Shown here piece after piece: positions 37,564 through 48,200 of a stretch of DNA of 64,000 nt. Position 1 is the first letter of the stretch; every line of letters begins with the position of its first letter. The notes below the pieces were generated by a model. It saw nothing but the letters and a program-made list of their open reading frames with translations. It did not search any database and was not told the DNA's origin. Both the position numbers and the translations under genes were made by a program. The stretch spans positions 62,001-126,000 of the forward strand of contig CAZFQS010000001.1 in NCBI GenBank assembly GCA_964521285.1, written 5' to 3'. The stretch is from G020354785 sp964521285. GTDB taxonomy: Bacteria; Bacteroidota; Bacteroidia; Bacteroidales; UBA10428.

Positions 37564-37920
37564 CTATTTTGCCAGAATACTGGCGTAAGTCAATGATGCG
37601 CCAAGAAGTCCGAGATCTCTTAAAAGAATAGACATCGCCATTTGATCACCACCGACAACTAGTGGTATATGTATGGTAGCAATAATAATCAACAGCAACA
37701 AAGCTAACAGTAAGCAGGCTATTTTTGCCTGTATTTTAGTTATAATACTCACTCCTGCCAATATAAAGGCAAGACCGGAAATGTAAACAATAGCTTCGGC
37801 AATAGGCCAGTTAGTTAATATATCACTGGCCATGTCTTCTGCATTCATAAAATGCATTACACCAAAAACAATAAAGGGTATTGCAAAAATAAATCTGCCT
37901 AAAGAACCTAATGTTTTCAT
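37564..37920 (-). CDS. DoxX-family small membrane protein
   Basis: A 118-residue membrane protein with four hydrophobic segments, typical of the DoxX/DoxD-like family. GRFIFAIPFIVFGVMHFMN at the start and the LAGVSIITK loop match the group. Its molecular role is not settled; some relatives take part in oxidative-stress or thiol metabolism. A promoter with both -33 and -7 elements lies just upstream, so it is probably transcribed alone. Confidence 0.8.
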   Translation of the reverse strand: MKTLGSLGRFIFAIPFIVFGVMHFMNAEDMASDILTNWPIAEAIVYISGLAFILAGVSIITKIQAKIACLLLALLLLIIIATIHIPLVVGGDQMAMSILLRDLGLLGASLTYASILAK

Positions 37921-37946
37921 GGATTTAATTTTTTTAAGTTTAAAAT

Positions 37947-37979
37947 CAAATATATGATATAAGTCATAAATAAGTCAAA
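37947..37979 (-). promoter_or_regulatory. Bacteroidota-type promoter of doxX-like gene
   Basis: On the minus strand, TTTG (37976-37979) and TATATTTG (37947-37954) are 21 bases apart, matching the -33/-7 layout of the major Bacteroidota sigma factor. The leader to the ATG would be about 20 bases. Confidence 0.65.
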
Positions 37980-38001
37980 TTTGAAATAAGAAATAAATTC
38001 A

Positions 38002-39726
38002 TTATTTAATCCAATGTTTTATTTCATCAATAGCAGGATTTTTTAGCCCTAACTTATTTTTCTTGTTGTAACCGCAAAGTTCCTGGTGTAATTTGCCTGG
38101 ATTTTCAACCTCTTTGAGTTTGGCTATAGCGGTGAAACCTATAGTCTTCAGTGGCTCTACCCATTGCTTGGGGACACCTAATTCGATATATTTCTCATCC
38201 GGATCGATCTGCTCCTTTTTTTCAGGTCTCATTTGCGGAAAAAATAATACATCCTGTATACTTGGCTGGTTGGTCATAAACATAGCAAGGCGGTCAATTC
38301 CCAGGCCCATGCCCGAAGTTGGGGGCATACCGTATTCCAGTGCTCTCAGGAAATCCTGGTCAATAAACATTGCCTCATCATCTCCTTTTTCTGAAAGCTT
38401 AAGCTGTTCCTGGAAGCGCTCTCTCTGATCCAGGGGATCATTTAATTCGGAATAAGCATTACACAGTTCCTTACCGTTAACTATTAACTCAAACCTTTCA
38501 GTTAGCTGAGGATTAGTGCGGTGCTTCTTACAAAGCGGAGACATCTCAACAGGGTAGTCCATAACAAAAGTAGGCTGAATAAGATGTGGTTCACACTTTT
38601 CATCGAAAATCCGCTCCGTCAGTTTTCCTTTGCCCATAGTTTCATCTGTTTCAATCCCTAAATCATCACATGCTTCACGTAACTGCTGTTCATCCATCCC
38701 TCTAATATCAACTCCTGTATATTCCTTAACAGTATCCAGCATTGACTTGCGTATAAAAGGTCTCTTAAAGTCAAGTTCCACATTTCCATATTTAAATTTT
38801 GTAGTTCCATTAATATCCAGGGCTACCTTCTCAATCATTTCTTCTGTAAAATCCATCATCCATATATAGTCCTTATATGCAACGTATATTTCCATTACCG
38901 TGAACTCAGGATTGTGCATACGATCCATACCTTCATTCCTGAAGTCCTTTGAGAATTCATATACCCCATCAAAACCACCAACAATTAACTTCTTAAGGTA
39001 TAGCTCATTCGCTATTCTTAAATACAGGGGTATATCCAGTGCATTGTGATGAGTTATAAATGGTCTGGCAGCAGCACCCCCTGGTATAAGCTGTAATATT
39101 GGAGTTTCAACTTCAAGGTATCCCCTGGAATTAAAAAATTCTCTAAGTGAATCTATAATTCCGGTTCGTTTTACAAATACCTGTTTCACCCTTGGATTTA
39201 CAACTAAATCGACATACCGCTGGCGATACCTGAATTCAGCATCAGTAACCTCATCATATATTTTTCCATCCTTCTCTTTAACAATTGGCAATGGCCTTAA
39301 ACATTTACTTAAGACAGTCATTTCCCTTGTATGAACTGTTATCTCTCCTGTCTGCGTTTTAAAAACAAAACCCTTAATTCCTATAAAATCCCCTATATCC
39401 AGTAACTTTTTAAATATTGTATTGTATAGTGTCTTGTCATCTCCCGGGCATAAATCATCCCGCCGCAAATATATCTGTATCCTTCCTTTATTATCCTGAA
39501 TCTCTGCAAAAGATGCGTTACCCATAATCCTCCTGCTCATAATTCTTCCTGCAAGAGATACATCCTGGTAGTTATTCTTTTCAGGTTTATAATTTTCCTT
39601 TATTTCGTATGTACTCACATTTGTAATATACCCGGCTGCAGGATAGGGATCGATTCCGGCCTTTCTCAACTCTTCAAGTGCCTTTCTTCTGAATTGCTCC
39701 TGTTCGCTTAATTCCAATTGACTCAT
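38002..39726 (-). CDS. lysS: Lysyl-tRNA synthetase, class II
   Basis: A 574-residue class II enzyme that charges tRNA-Lys. An N-terminal anticodon-binding OB fold (about residues 60-145) is followed by the catalytic domain with motif 2 FRNEGMDRMHNPEFTVME and motif 3 GMGLGIDRLAMF. The C-terminus is about 70 residues longer than the E. coli enzyme, ending in a helical stretch (GFTAIAKLKEVENPGKLHQE) as in many Bacteroidota LysS proteins. It is divergent from lipA, and both have candidate promoters in the 104 bases between them. Confidence 0.96.
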   Translation of the reverse strand: MSQLELSEQEQFRRKALEELRKAGIDPYPAAGYITNVSTYEIKENYKPEKNNYQDVSLAGRIMSRRIMGNASFAEIQDNKGRIQIYLRRDDLCPGDDKTLYNTIFKKLLDIGDFIGIKGFVFKTQTGEITVHTREMTVLSKCLRPLPIVKEKDGKIYDEVTDAEFRYRQRYVDLVVNPRVKQVFVKRTGIIDSLREFFNSRGYLEVETPILQLIPGGAAARPFITHHNALDIPLYLRIANELYLKKLIVGGFDGVYEFSKDFRNEGMDRMHNPEFTVMEIYVAYKDYIWMMDFTEEMIEKVALDINGTTKFKYGNVELDFKRPFIRKSMLDTVKEYTGVDIRGMDEQQLREACDDLGIETDETMGKGKLTERIFDEKCEPHLIQPTFVMDYPVEMSPLCKKHRTNPQLTERFELIVNGKELCNAYSELNDPLDQRERFQEQLKLSEKGDDEAMFIDQDFLRALEYGMPPTSGMGLGIDRLAMFMTNQPSIQDVLFFPQMRPEKKEQIDPDEKYIELGVPKQWVEPLKTIGFTAIAKLKEVENPGKLHQELCGYNKKNKLGLKNPAIDEIKHWIK

Positions 39727-39750
39727 TTATAAAGCTTTTTAAAACTTGTG

Positions 39751-39783
39751 CAAATATAATTTAACATAAGTAAGTAGCCCAAA
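39751..39783 (-). promoter_or_regulatory. Bacteroidota-type promoter of lysS
   Basis: On the minus strand TTTG (39780-39783) and TATATTTG (39751-39758) stand 21 bases apart. The -7 element is 24 bases before the lysS ATG. Confidence 0.65.
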
Positions 39784-39800
39784 ATTTTTTTAATTATATA

Positions 39801-39826
39801 CTAACTTTGTAAAACAAATAAGTTAG
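39801..39826 (+). promoter_or_regulatory. Candidate lipA -7 element within an inverted repeat
   Basis: TAACTTTG (39802-39809) matches TAnnTTTG. It overlaps the left arm of a perfect 7-bp inverted repeat, CTAACTT (39801-39807) with AAGTTAG (39820-39826), which ends 4 bases before the GTG start. A protein or hairpin here could control both initiation steps. Confidence 0.45.
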
Positions 39827-39830
39827 TAAA

Positions 39831-40709
39831 GTGAATAAATCAGGTAGTACAAAAAAAAGGCTTCCTCCCTGGATGAAAGTTCATATGCCACATGGTGTGA
39901 ATTACTCCAGGGTAAAGAATCTGACAGTAAGTAAAAAACTTAATACAATCTGTGTTAGTGGTAATTGTCCGAATAAAGCAGAATGCTGGAGTGCTGGTAC
40001 TGCTACTTTTATGATTCTTGGAAATAAATGTACAAGAAACTGCAAATTCTGTCAGGTTAATACTATGAGGCCTGAACCGGTGGACATGGATGAACCAAAT
40101 AGGCTTGCAGAGACTATCGGGCTACTTGGATTAAAACATTGTGTTATAACTTCAGTAGCAAGGGATGATTTACCTGACGGGGGATCCGGATTCTGGGCAG
40201 AGACAATCAGGACCATTAAGAGATTGAATCCGGATATTTCAATGGAAGCACTTATTCCTGACTTCAAAAGAGGCACTAAGGCACTGGATCTGATAATTAA
40301 GGAAAAACCTGAAGTAATATCCCACAATCTGGAAACTGTTAGAAGACTTACTCCAAAAGTCAGATCCGTATCTACATATGACAGCAGCCTTGAGTTATTA
40401 GAATATACTGCATCTTCAGGAATTGTTGCCAAGTCAGGTATTATGGCAGGTCTGGGTGAAACAGAGGAAGAAGTTATGGAAACCATGGATGACCTTCTTA
40501 CCGTTGGTGTTAAGGTATTTGTAATCGGACAGTACCTTCAGCCTTCAGAAAAGCATATTCAGGTAGAAGAATATATCAGACCTGAGATTTTTGAAAGGTT
40601 CAGGGAAACCGGACTGAAAAAAGGATTTGCATATGTTGAAAGTGGCCCCCAGGTAAGATCATCATACCATGCGGAAAGACACGTGAATATTAATACAGTA
40701 CAAGAATAA
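39831..40709 (+). CDS. lipA: Lipoyl synthase
   Basis: A 292-residue radical SAM enzyme that inserts two sulfurs into protein-bound octanoyl chains. The auxiliary cluster motif C-x4-C-x5-C is Cys41, Cys46 and Cys52, and the radical SAM motif C-x3-C-x2-C is Cys67, Cys71 and Cys74; the C-terminal SSYHAE supplies the Ser ligand. It begins with GTG, which is the only sensible start since the next Met is internal. lipB follows after 18 bases, giving the complete path from octanoyl-ACP to lipoyl protein. Confidence 0.96.
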   Translation: MNKSGSTKKRLPPWMKVHMPHGVNYSRVKNLTVSKKLNTICVSGNCPNKAECWSAGTATFMILGNKCTRNCKFCQVNTMRPEPVDMDEPNRLAETIGLLGLKHCVITSVARDDLPDGGSGFWAETIRTIKRLNPDISMEALIPDFKRGTKALDLIIKEKPEVISHNLETVRRLTPKVRSVSTYDSSLELLEYTASSGIVAKSGIMAGLGETEEEVMETMDDLLTVGVKVFVIGQYLQPSEKHIQVEEYIRPEIFERFRETGLKKGFAYVESGPQVRSSYHAERHVNINTVQE

Positions 40710-40727
40710 AATTTATTAAAGGGAAAA

Positions 40728-41420
40728 ATGCCTGTAAAAGCTGTTTATGAAGATTTGGGAATTATTGATTACAAAAAGGCCTGGGATTACCAGGAGAAAT
40801 TACATCAGGAAATTGTTAATATAAAATCCGGTAAAATAAACAAAGAAATAACTAACAAGATTATCTTCTGCGAACATCCGCATGTTTATACTCTCGGCAG
40901 GAGTGGTAAGGAAAATAATCTCCTGATAAATGACAGTATCCTGAATTCAATAAATGCAACTTATTACAGAACAAACCGGGGTGGAGATATAACTTATCAC
41001 GGGCCGGGACAAATCGTAGGCTATCCTATATTTGATCTGGAACAGCTGAAGCTGGGCGCAAAAAGCTATATTTTCAAATTAGAGGAATCAATTATTAAAG
41101 TCCTTAAAGATTATAACATCTCCGCTAAGAGAATTAAAGGGGCAACTGGTGTCTGGATTGATTCAAAAAGTGAGGGAAATCTCAAAAAGATATGTGCAAT
41201 TGGTATACGAATAAGCAAATTCATTACAATGCATGGATTTGCACTAAATGTAACCACTGATCTTAAATATTTTAACTATATAAACCCCTGTGGTTATACT
41301 GATAAGGGAGTTACTTCCATAAAATATGAAATTGGCTATTCACCCGCAATTGAAGAAGTTAAGAAGAAAATCTTAGACCATATTATAAATGAGTTCGAAA
41401 TTCACTTACTTTATTTTTAA
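40728..41420 (+). CDS. lipB: Octanoyl-ACP:protein octanoyltransferase
   Basis: A 230-residue cytoplasmic acyltransferase that moves octanoate from acyl carrier protein to lipoyl domains. The family motifs RGGDITYHGPGQIVGYP (about residues 84-100), the catalytic Lys block KICAIGIRISKFITMHG and the active-site Cys in NPCGYTDKG are all present. It follows lipA by 18 bases, so the two are likely one transcript. Length is normal. Confidence 0.95.
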   Translation: MPVKAVYEDLGIIDYKKAWDYQEKLHQEIVNIKSGKINKEITNKIIFCEHPHVYTLGRSGKENNLLINDSILNSINATYYRTNRGGDITYHGPGQIVGYPIFDLEQLKLGAKSYIFKLEESIIKVLKDYNISAKRIKGATGVWIDSKSEGNLKKICAIGIRISKFITMHGFALNVTTDLKYFNYINPCGYTDKGVTSIKYEIGYSPAIEEVKKKILDHIINEFEIHLLYF

Positions 41421-41482
41421 TACTTCTAATTTAAATTTTAAATTTACATTAAAATATATCTTCTCATAGCTTGTCAATTAGT

Positions 41483-43198
41483 ATGGAAAAAGTCTGGAAA
41501 ATAAAAGAAAACGGATACGATTCAGCTATAGATAAACTGTCAGATGAACTGAATATTGATGCTGTACTATCAACATTGCTGGTCCAGCGCGGAATAAGAA
41601 CATTTGACCAGGCAAAGGCTTTTTTCCTTCCGGATATATTAAACCTTTATGATCCTTTCCTTATGAAGGATATGAGTGAAGCAGTGGAAAGAATTGAAAA
41701 AGCAATGATCCAGGGAGAGAAAATACTGGTGTATGGAGACTATGATGTTGATGGTACCACATCAGTAGCAATGGTATATTCGTTTTTCAGCAAGTATTAT
41801 GATAAGCTGTATTATTATATCCCTGACCGCTACAATGAAGGTTACGGTATTTCTTATAAAGGTATCGAATATGCTGAACTTAACAGGATCAAATTAATCA
41901 TCGCTCTGGATTGCGGAATAAAGGCAATTGATAAAATCAAATATGCCAGAGACAAAGGAATTGATTTTATTGTGTGTGATCATCATACTCCGGGACCGAA
42001 CTTACCTAAGGCAGTTGCCGTTCTTGACCCTGAAAGAAAGGATTGCAACTATCCTTTTAAATATTTATCAGGTTGTGGCGTAGGCTTCAAATTATTACAT
42101 GCCTATTCAATAAAAAATAATATTTCTTTTGATGAACTTTTACAATATCTTGATCTGGTAGCTGTAAGCATTGCTTCTGATATTGTTCCCCTGATTGATG
42201 AAAATCGTATACTTTCATATCACGGACTAAAAAAACTGAATAAAGATCCCTGTGTTGGCTTAAAAGCTATTATTTGTATTGCCGGACTTGAAGACAAACC
42301 CATTAATGTTGATGATATTGTTTTTAAGATAGGGCCAAGAATTAATGCTGCAGGAAGAATTGAATCCGGGAAACAGGCTGTTGACTTGTTAATTTCTGAA
42401 GATGAGGAAGAGGCAATTTTGCATTGCAAAAAGATTAATTCCTACAACCAGGCAAGAAGAAATATTGATAAAAATATTACCGAAGAAGCGTTAAAAGAGA
42501 TAGAAAGCTACGGTAATAAATATAAATATTCAACGGTACTGTATAACAGGAACTGGCATAAAGGTGTGGTTGGTATTGTTGCTTCACGCTTAATTGAATC
42601 ATTTTACAGGCCTACAATAATTCTTACTGAATCAAACGGTTTTGCTACAGGTTCTGCCCGTTCGGTTATCGGATTTGATCTTTATAAAGCAATAAGTGAA
42701 TGTGCCAATCTGCTGGAAAGTTTCGGAGGACACACATATGCTGCCGGACTGACACTTAAAATAAATAATGTACAAAGATTAAGGGACAGGTTTGAAGAAA
42801 TAGTTAAAAATGCTATTAATCCGGATCAACTTATTCCCCAGATCGAAATTGACACAGAACTTAATTTAAAAAATATCACTCCCGCCTTTTTTAAAGTCTT
42901 AAAACAATTTGAACCCTTTGGTCCGAATAATGTGAATCCCGTTTTCTTTGCTGAAAATGTTGTGGATAATGGCACCGGCAAGATTGTGGGTTCAGGTGAG
43001 GAGCATCTTAAACTAAGTCTGATCCAGGAGGAGGAACCATATAATGTCTTTCCGGCTATAGCTTTCAACCAGGCTCATCATTATGAAAAAATAAGTAAGG
43101 GACTGGGCTTCGATATTGCATATACATTAAATGAAAACCATTTCAGAGGAGTAACCACTATCCAGCTAAATATTAAGGATATCAAAGTTGATGAGTGA
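41483..43198 (+). CDS. recJ: Single-strand-specific 5'-3' exonuclease RecJ
   Basis: A 571-residue DHH-superfamily nuclease used in recombination and mismatch repair. The metal motifs are VYGDYDVDGTTS, ALDCGIKA, CDHHTPG and the GCGVGFKL block, and the DHHA1 part carries GGHTYAAGL. A C-terminal OB fold ends the protein. The ATG at 41483 is used; a TTG at 41471 would add four residues. It follows lipB by 62 bases on the same strand. Confidence 0.93.
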   Translation: MEKVWKIKENGYDSAIDKLSDELNIDAVLSTLLVQRGIRTFDQAKAFFLPDILNLYDPFLMKDMSEAVERIEKAMIQGEKILVYGDYDVDGTTSVAMVYSFFSKYYDKLYYYIPDRYNEGYGISYKGIEYAELNRIKLIIALDCGIKAIDKIKYARDKGIDFIVCDHHTPGPNLPKAVAVLDPERKDCNYPFKYLSGCGVGFKLLHAYSIKNNISFDELLQYLDLVAVSIASDIVPLIDENRILSYHGLKKLNKDPCVGLKAIICIAGLEDKPINVDDIVFKIGPRINAAGRIESGKQAVDLLISEDEEEAILHCKKINSYNQARRNIDKNITEEALKEIESYGNKYKYSTVLYNRNWHKGVVGIVASRLIESFYRPTIILTESNGFATGSARSVIGFDLYKAISECANLLESFGGHTYAAGLTLKINNVQRLRDRFEEIVKNAINPDQLIPQIEIDTELNLKNITPAFFKVLKQFEPFGPNNVNPVFFAENVVDNGTGKIVGSGEEHLKLSLIQEEEPYNVFPAIAFNQAHHYEKISKGLGFDIAYTLNENHFRGVTTIQLNIKDIKVDE

Positions 43199-43211
43199 AA
43201 AGTTAATCAAC

Positions 43212-43703
43212 TTAAGTCATTTCCCTGAGTACATCCACTGATATATTTTTTAATTTTTCAGTTATCACTTTTAACTGGTCTGGCCTCAGCCTCTCGCGTT
43301 TATGGCTGTCAAGAATATTATCAATATTATATTTTAACCTGGGGTACCAGTCTCCGGGATGAGGAAGATCTCCCGGTTTTCTGGGTATAATATGAATATG
43401 CATATGTGCAATTGACTGCCCGGCTTCATCCCTTTCCTGTAATGTCCAGTTGAATGCTTCAGTACCAAATGCCTTTGACAATATTTTAATCACTGATCTG
43501 CTGAATTTTATAAATTCAAATAATTCTTCATCTGTTAACTCAAAAAAACTTGTGATGTGCTTTTTTGGTATGACTAACGTATGGCCAGGTAATATTGGAG
43601 CTATATTATAAACAGCAATGAAACTTTCATTTTCAAAAAAAGATAAATCCTTAATTCCGGATGTACAAAAGGGACAATCAATATTATTTTCTCTTTCCGG
43701 CAT
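43212..43703 (-). CDS. HIT-family hydrolase/transferase
   Basis: A 163-residue histidine-triad protein. The triad is HMHIHIIPR (about residues 88-96), and a CxxC pair (CPFCTS) near the start may bind zinc. HIT proteins cleave nucleotide conjugates such as AMP-lysine or dinucleoside polyphosphates; which one applies here is unknown. It converges with recJ. Confidence 0.88.
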   Translation of the reverse strand: MPERENNIDCPFCTSGIKDLSFFENESFIAVYNIAPILPGHTLVIPKKHITSFFELTDEELFEFIKFSRSVIKILSKAFGTEAFNWTLQERDEAGQSIAHMHIHIIPRKPGDLPHPGDWYPRLKYNIDNILDSHKRERLRPDQLKVITEKLKNISVDVLREMT

Positions 43704-43744
43704 CGTTTACACTTTTATATTATTGCCTTATAAAGGTAACCATT

Positions 43745-43792
43745 AATACAGCAATAAAACAATAGAGCAATAGAGTAATAGAGCAATAGAAT
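43745..43792. repeat. 8-bp tandem repeat, copy 2 (6 units)
   Basis: Six units: AATACAGC, AATAAAAC, AATAGAGC, AATAGAGT, AATAGAGC, AATAGAAT. The last base touches the complement of the gltD stop codon, so the array is in the 3' end of the gltD message, in the same orientation as the arrays near doxX and the MORN gene. Confidence 0.8.
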
Positions 43793-45219
43793 TATTTCAT
43801 TAAATAGCGGTTAATCTCTTTTGCTGCCTCACGTCCCTGATAAATTGCCCTGACTACCAATGAAGCTCCGAGGGAAGCGTCGCCGGCAGCAAAAACTCCC
43901 GGGACATTTGTTGTATAGCTGTTGTTTATATTAATATTACCTTTCCCGTCAAACACTATTCCAAGATGCTTTAAAAGCCTGTTATGCTCTGTATGTAAAA
44001 ATCCCATCGCAAGGAAAACCATATCTACATCTAATGTAAAATCTGACCCGGGCGCTTCAACCATCTTCATTTTTTTTGTTGCTTCATTCATTTTCCAGTC
44101 GACTTTTGCACAATGCACCCTTTCAAGCTTGATGCCACTTCCTGCAAATTTCTTCGTAAGAATACTCCATTCTCTTTTACATCCTTCTTCCTGTGATGTC
44201 GAGGTTCGCAAGATCGCTGGCCACCCGGGCCATTCCGGATTCCAGTCTTCTTTCCATATTCTTGGTTTCGGTAAAATCTCAAACTGGTATACTTCTTTTG
44301 CCCCCTGTCTGTTTGCCATTCCTACACAATCGGAACCTGTATCTCCTCCGCCAATAACAAGAACAATCTTATCCCTGGCATTGATAATTTCATGCTCCTT
44401 CAATTCACCGGCAATATATTTATTTGATTTCTTCAGGTAATCCATCGCAAAATAAATTCCTTCAAATCCCCTGCCCTGTATATCCAGATTTCTGGGCTCA
44501 CCTGCACCGGCAGCCAGAAGAATTGCATCAAATGTTTTTCTTAAGTAGTGGGCAGACAGGTCTTCCCCGATAACAACATCGGTCTCAAATTCTATCCCTT
44601 CCTGCTCCATTTGTTCTATTCTTCTGTCAATTACCCACTTTTCCAGCTTAAAATCCGGTATCCCGTATCTGAGAAGTCCTCCTGCTTTATAGTCTTTTTC
44701 AAATACGACCACTTTATGTCCGCTGCGTCTTAATTGCTGGGCAGCAGAGAGTCCGGCCGGCCCTGATCCTATAACAGCAACCTTTTTACCTGTCTCAGTA
44801 AAAGGATGTTTAGGTTCAACCCAGCCTTTTTTAAATGCATTCTCAATTATTGCAAGCTCAATTTGTTTGATTGTAACCGGACTGGTATTTATTGAAAGCG
44901 TGCATGCACTTTCGCAGGGGGCAGGGCACACTCTTCCCGTTATTTCCGGAAGATTATTTGTTTTTTCAAGCTGCTCGTAAGCCTCGCGCCAGTTATTCCT
45001 GTAAACCAAATCATTCCAGTCCGGTATCAGGTTGAATACAGGACAGCCGACCGAATGGCAAAAAGGAATACCACAATCCATACACCTCGCGCCCTGATTA
45101 CGCAGTTCCTGTTCCGACCGAAGAATAATAAACTCATTATAATTCTTAACCCGTTCTTCTTTCTTTTTATAAGAATAGTCTTTTCTCGTATAGTCAATAA
45201 ATCCTGTTATTTTACCCAT
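43792..45219 (-). CDS. gltD: Glutamate synthase small subunit
   Basis: A 475-residue FAD/NADPH subunit that passes electrons to the large subunit. The N-terminal iron-sulfur motifs are CMDCGIPFCHSVGCP and GRVCPAPCESAC. The FAD site is GSGPAGLSAAQQL and the NADPH site is GGGDTGSDC. The start ATG at 45219 is chosen over one 23 codons further up, because AGGAGG precedes it and the family N-terminus MGKITGF fits. It begins one base after the gltB stop, with the ribosome binding site inside gltB, so it is translationally coupled. Confidence 0.95.
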   Translation of the reverse strand: MGKITGFIDYTRKDYSYKKKEERVKNYNEFIILRSEQELRNQGARCMDCGIPFCHSVGCPVFNLIPDWNDLVYRNNWREAYEQLEKTNNLPEITGRVCPAPCESACTLSINTSPVTIKQIELAIIENAFKKGWVEPKHPFTETGKKVAVIGSGPAGLSAAQQLRRSGHKVVVFEKDYKAGGLLRYGIPDFKLEKWVIDRRIEQMEQEGIEFETDVVIGEDLSAHYLRKTFDAILLAAGAGEPRNLDIQGRGFEGIYFAMDYLKKSNKYIAGELKEHEIINARDKIVLVIGGGDTGSDCVGMANRQGAKEVYQFEILPKPRIWKEDWNPEWPGWPAILRTSTSQEEGCKREWSILTKKFAGSGIKLERVHCAKVDWKMNEATKKMKMVEAPGSDFTLDVDMVFLAMGFLHTEHNRLLKHLGIVFDGKGNININNSYTTNVPGVFAAGDASLGASLVVRAIYQGREAAKEINRYLMK

Positions 45220-45220
45220 T

Positions 45221-48200
45221 TTAATAAACCTCCTCTGTGAGTGAAACAACTTCCGTATCTTTTGATTCTGCTTTTTTAATTCTCTCAAGTGCTTTTTTAT
45301 AGTCTATTGGCATGACTTTAACAAATTGTGGCTGTATTTCAGTCCAGTCTCTTAATAAACCTTGAGCATATTCGCTGCCAGTATACTTGATATGATTACT
45401 AATCAAAGTATATAGTCTTTTATGGTCCGCCTTTCCCACAACCGGCTCAACATCAATCATTTCAAGATTACATTTTGTATCAAAAAGCTGGTCCTGGTCG
45501 AGTACATACGCTATCCCTCCGCTCATGCCCGCACCGAAATTTATTCCTGTTTTCCCCAGTATAACTACAACGCCCCCTGTCATATATTCACATCCATGAT
45601 CACCAATTCCCTCAACAACAGCCACAGCTCCGGAGTTTCTGACTGCAAATCTCTCTCCTGCCATTCCGTTAATATAAACTTCACCACGGGTAGCTCCAAA
45701 AAGGCTGACATTACCTATTATTATATTATTTTGAGGCCTGAACTGGGAGTTTTTAGGGGGATATACAACAATTTTGCCTCCTGACAGCCCCTTGCCAAGA
45801 TAATCATTACATTCTCCTTCAAGTTCAAAAGTAATACCAGCTGCAAGAAATGCCCCAAAACTTTGTCCTGCGGCTCCGGTAAACTTACAGTTTATGGTAT
45901 TTTCAGGCATTCCTTTTGAACCATATCTTTTTGAGACCTCGGCACTCAGGGTTGCTCCTACAGCACGGTTTGAATTAGCTATAGAGGCGAACATATTTAT
46001 ACATTGCATATTTTCCAGTGCATTTCCTGATTTTTCTATAAGTTCAATGTCAATTGTATTTGAGAGATCATATTTGTTTGAAGAGATGAAATGGAGTTTG
46101 TTTTTCTTATTCGTTAATGGTACTGTTAGTATTTTTGAGAAATCCAGCTCTTTTGTTTTCCAGTTACCTGATAGGTTATCAGCTTCCATTATATCAGCCT
46201 GACCAATCATTTCATTGAAAGTGCGAAAACCGAGTTCAGCCATTATTTCCCGTACGTCGCGTGCAACAAATCTCATAAAATTCATAAGATATTCCGGCTT
46301 ACCCGTAAATCTCTTCCTTAATTCAGGATTCTGAGTTGCAACTCCTACCGGACATGTGTTAAGGTGGCACTTTCTCATCATTATGCATCCCATTGTTATC
46401 AGGGCAGTCGTACCAAATCCGAACTCATCAGCCCCGAGAAGGGCTCCTATAACCACATCTCTTCCCGTATGTAATTTTCCGTCAACCTGAACACGTACAC
46501 GATTTCTTAATTTATTAATTACCAGTGTTTGCTGGGTTTCTGCCAGTCCCATTTCCCAGGGTATACCTGCATGCTTTATGGACGATACGGGTGATGCCCC
46601 TGTTCCTCCATCATGTCCGCTAATCAATACCATATCGGCTCCTCCTTTTGCCACACCTGCAGCTATTGTCCCTACGCCCACCTCTGCTACAAGTTTAACG
46701 GATACCTTAACATCAGGATTTGCACTTTTTAAATCAAAAATAAGTTCTGATAAGTCCTCTATAGAATAAATATCATGATGTGGAGGCGGAGATATCAACA
46801 TCACACCCGGTATAGAATGCCTCACTCTGGCAACATTAATGTCAACCTTATGTCCGGGTAGCTGCCCTCCTTCACCGGGCTTGGCCCCCTGGGCCATTTT
46901 AATCTGTAATTCCCTGGAATTAACAAGATAGTTGCTTGTTACCCCGAATCTTGCGGAAGCAATCTGCTTGATCATGCTTTTGGAAATATCACCGTTGGGC
47001 AGAGTATTATATCTCCCTTCATCTTCTCCCCCTTCACCGGAATTACTTGCTGCACCGAGCCTGTTCATTGCAATGGCTATTGTTTCATGAGCTTCTTTAC
47101 TTATTGATCCGAATGACATCGCAGAACTTACAAACCGTTTAATAATTGATTTCTCAGATTCAACTTCCTCAATTGGAACAGCCTCTCTTTTCTTAAATTT
47201 GAATAATCCTCGCAGTGTGCAAAGATTTTTTATTTTATTATTAATCAGTTCAGCATACTCTTTATAAAGCGAATAATCATTTTCTCTTACTGCTTTTTGT
47301 AATAGTATTACAACCTCTGGTGATATAATGTGTTTTTCAGAAAAGCTCCTGTAATGAATATTTCCTCCTGACTCCAGTCCGTTTGACCGGTTATTTCTGT
47401 TGTACGCATTTCTGTGGCGATTTAGGCATTCTTCAAAAATATGAGTTAATCCAATGCCCCCTATTCTTGAGGGTGTACCTGGAAAATATTTGTTAATCAT
47501 AGCCGAATTCAGTCCGATTGCCTCAAACAGCTGGGCCCCACGATAACTTCTTATTGTTGAAACTCCCATTTTCGACATAATCTTAAGCAGTCCTTTCTTA
47601 ATAGCAGTAATGTAATTATCTATGGCAGTTTCCAGTTTGATTTCTTCAGAAATTTTCCCTTTGGCTTTGAGATCAGCAACAGTTTCAAAAGCTAAATATG
47701 GATTTACAGCACTTGCTCCAAATCCTATCAGAAGAGCAAAGTGCATTACTTCCCTTGCCTCTCCTGTTTCAACCACGAGACCGGCTAACTGCCTTTTCCC
47801 TTTACTTACAAGGTAATGATGTATAGCTGACGTAGCAAGAAGAGCAGGTACAGGTATGTTATTTTCATCCACTCCCCTGTCACTTAAAATTATCAGTGAA
47901 TAGCCTTCATCAACCTTCCTTACTACTTCATCACATATTTTTTTAATGGCTTTTTCAATATTCTTCCCGTTTTCTTTTACATTAAATATAATCGGGACAG
48001 TTGCTGTACGGAAATCCTCAATTGTAACATTACGCAGTTTATCAACATCTTCATTTGTCAGTATGGGATGCTGCAGTTTTAACTGATGACAGTGAAGCGG
48101 AGTTTCTTCAAGTAAATTCCTCTCCTTTCCTATATAACTCATTAATGACATTACCAGGTTTTCACGATATGGATCAATAGGCGGATTTGTTACCTGGGCA

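Noticed and set aside
45220..45288. A longer gltD start overlapping gltB by 68 bases
   Set aside because: The extra 23 residues do not fit the GltD N-terminus, and AGGAGG lies before the ATG at 45219.
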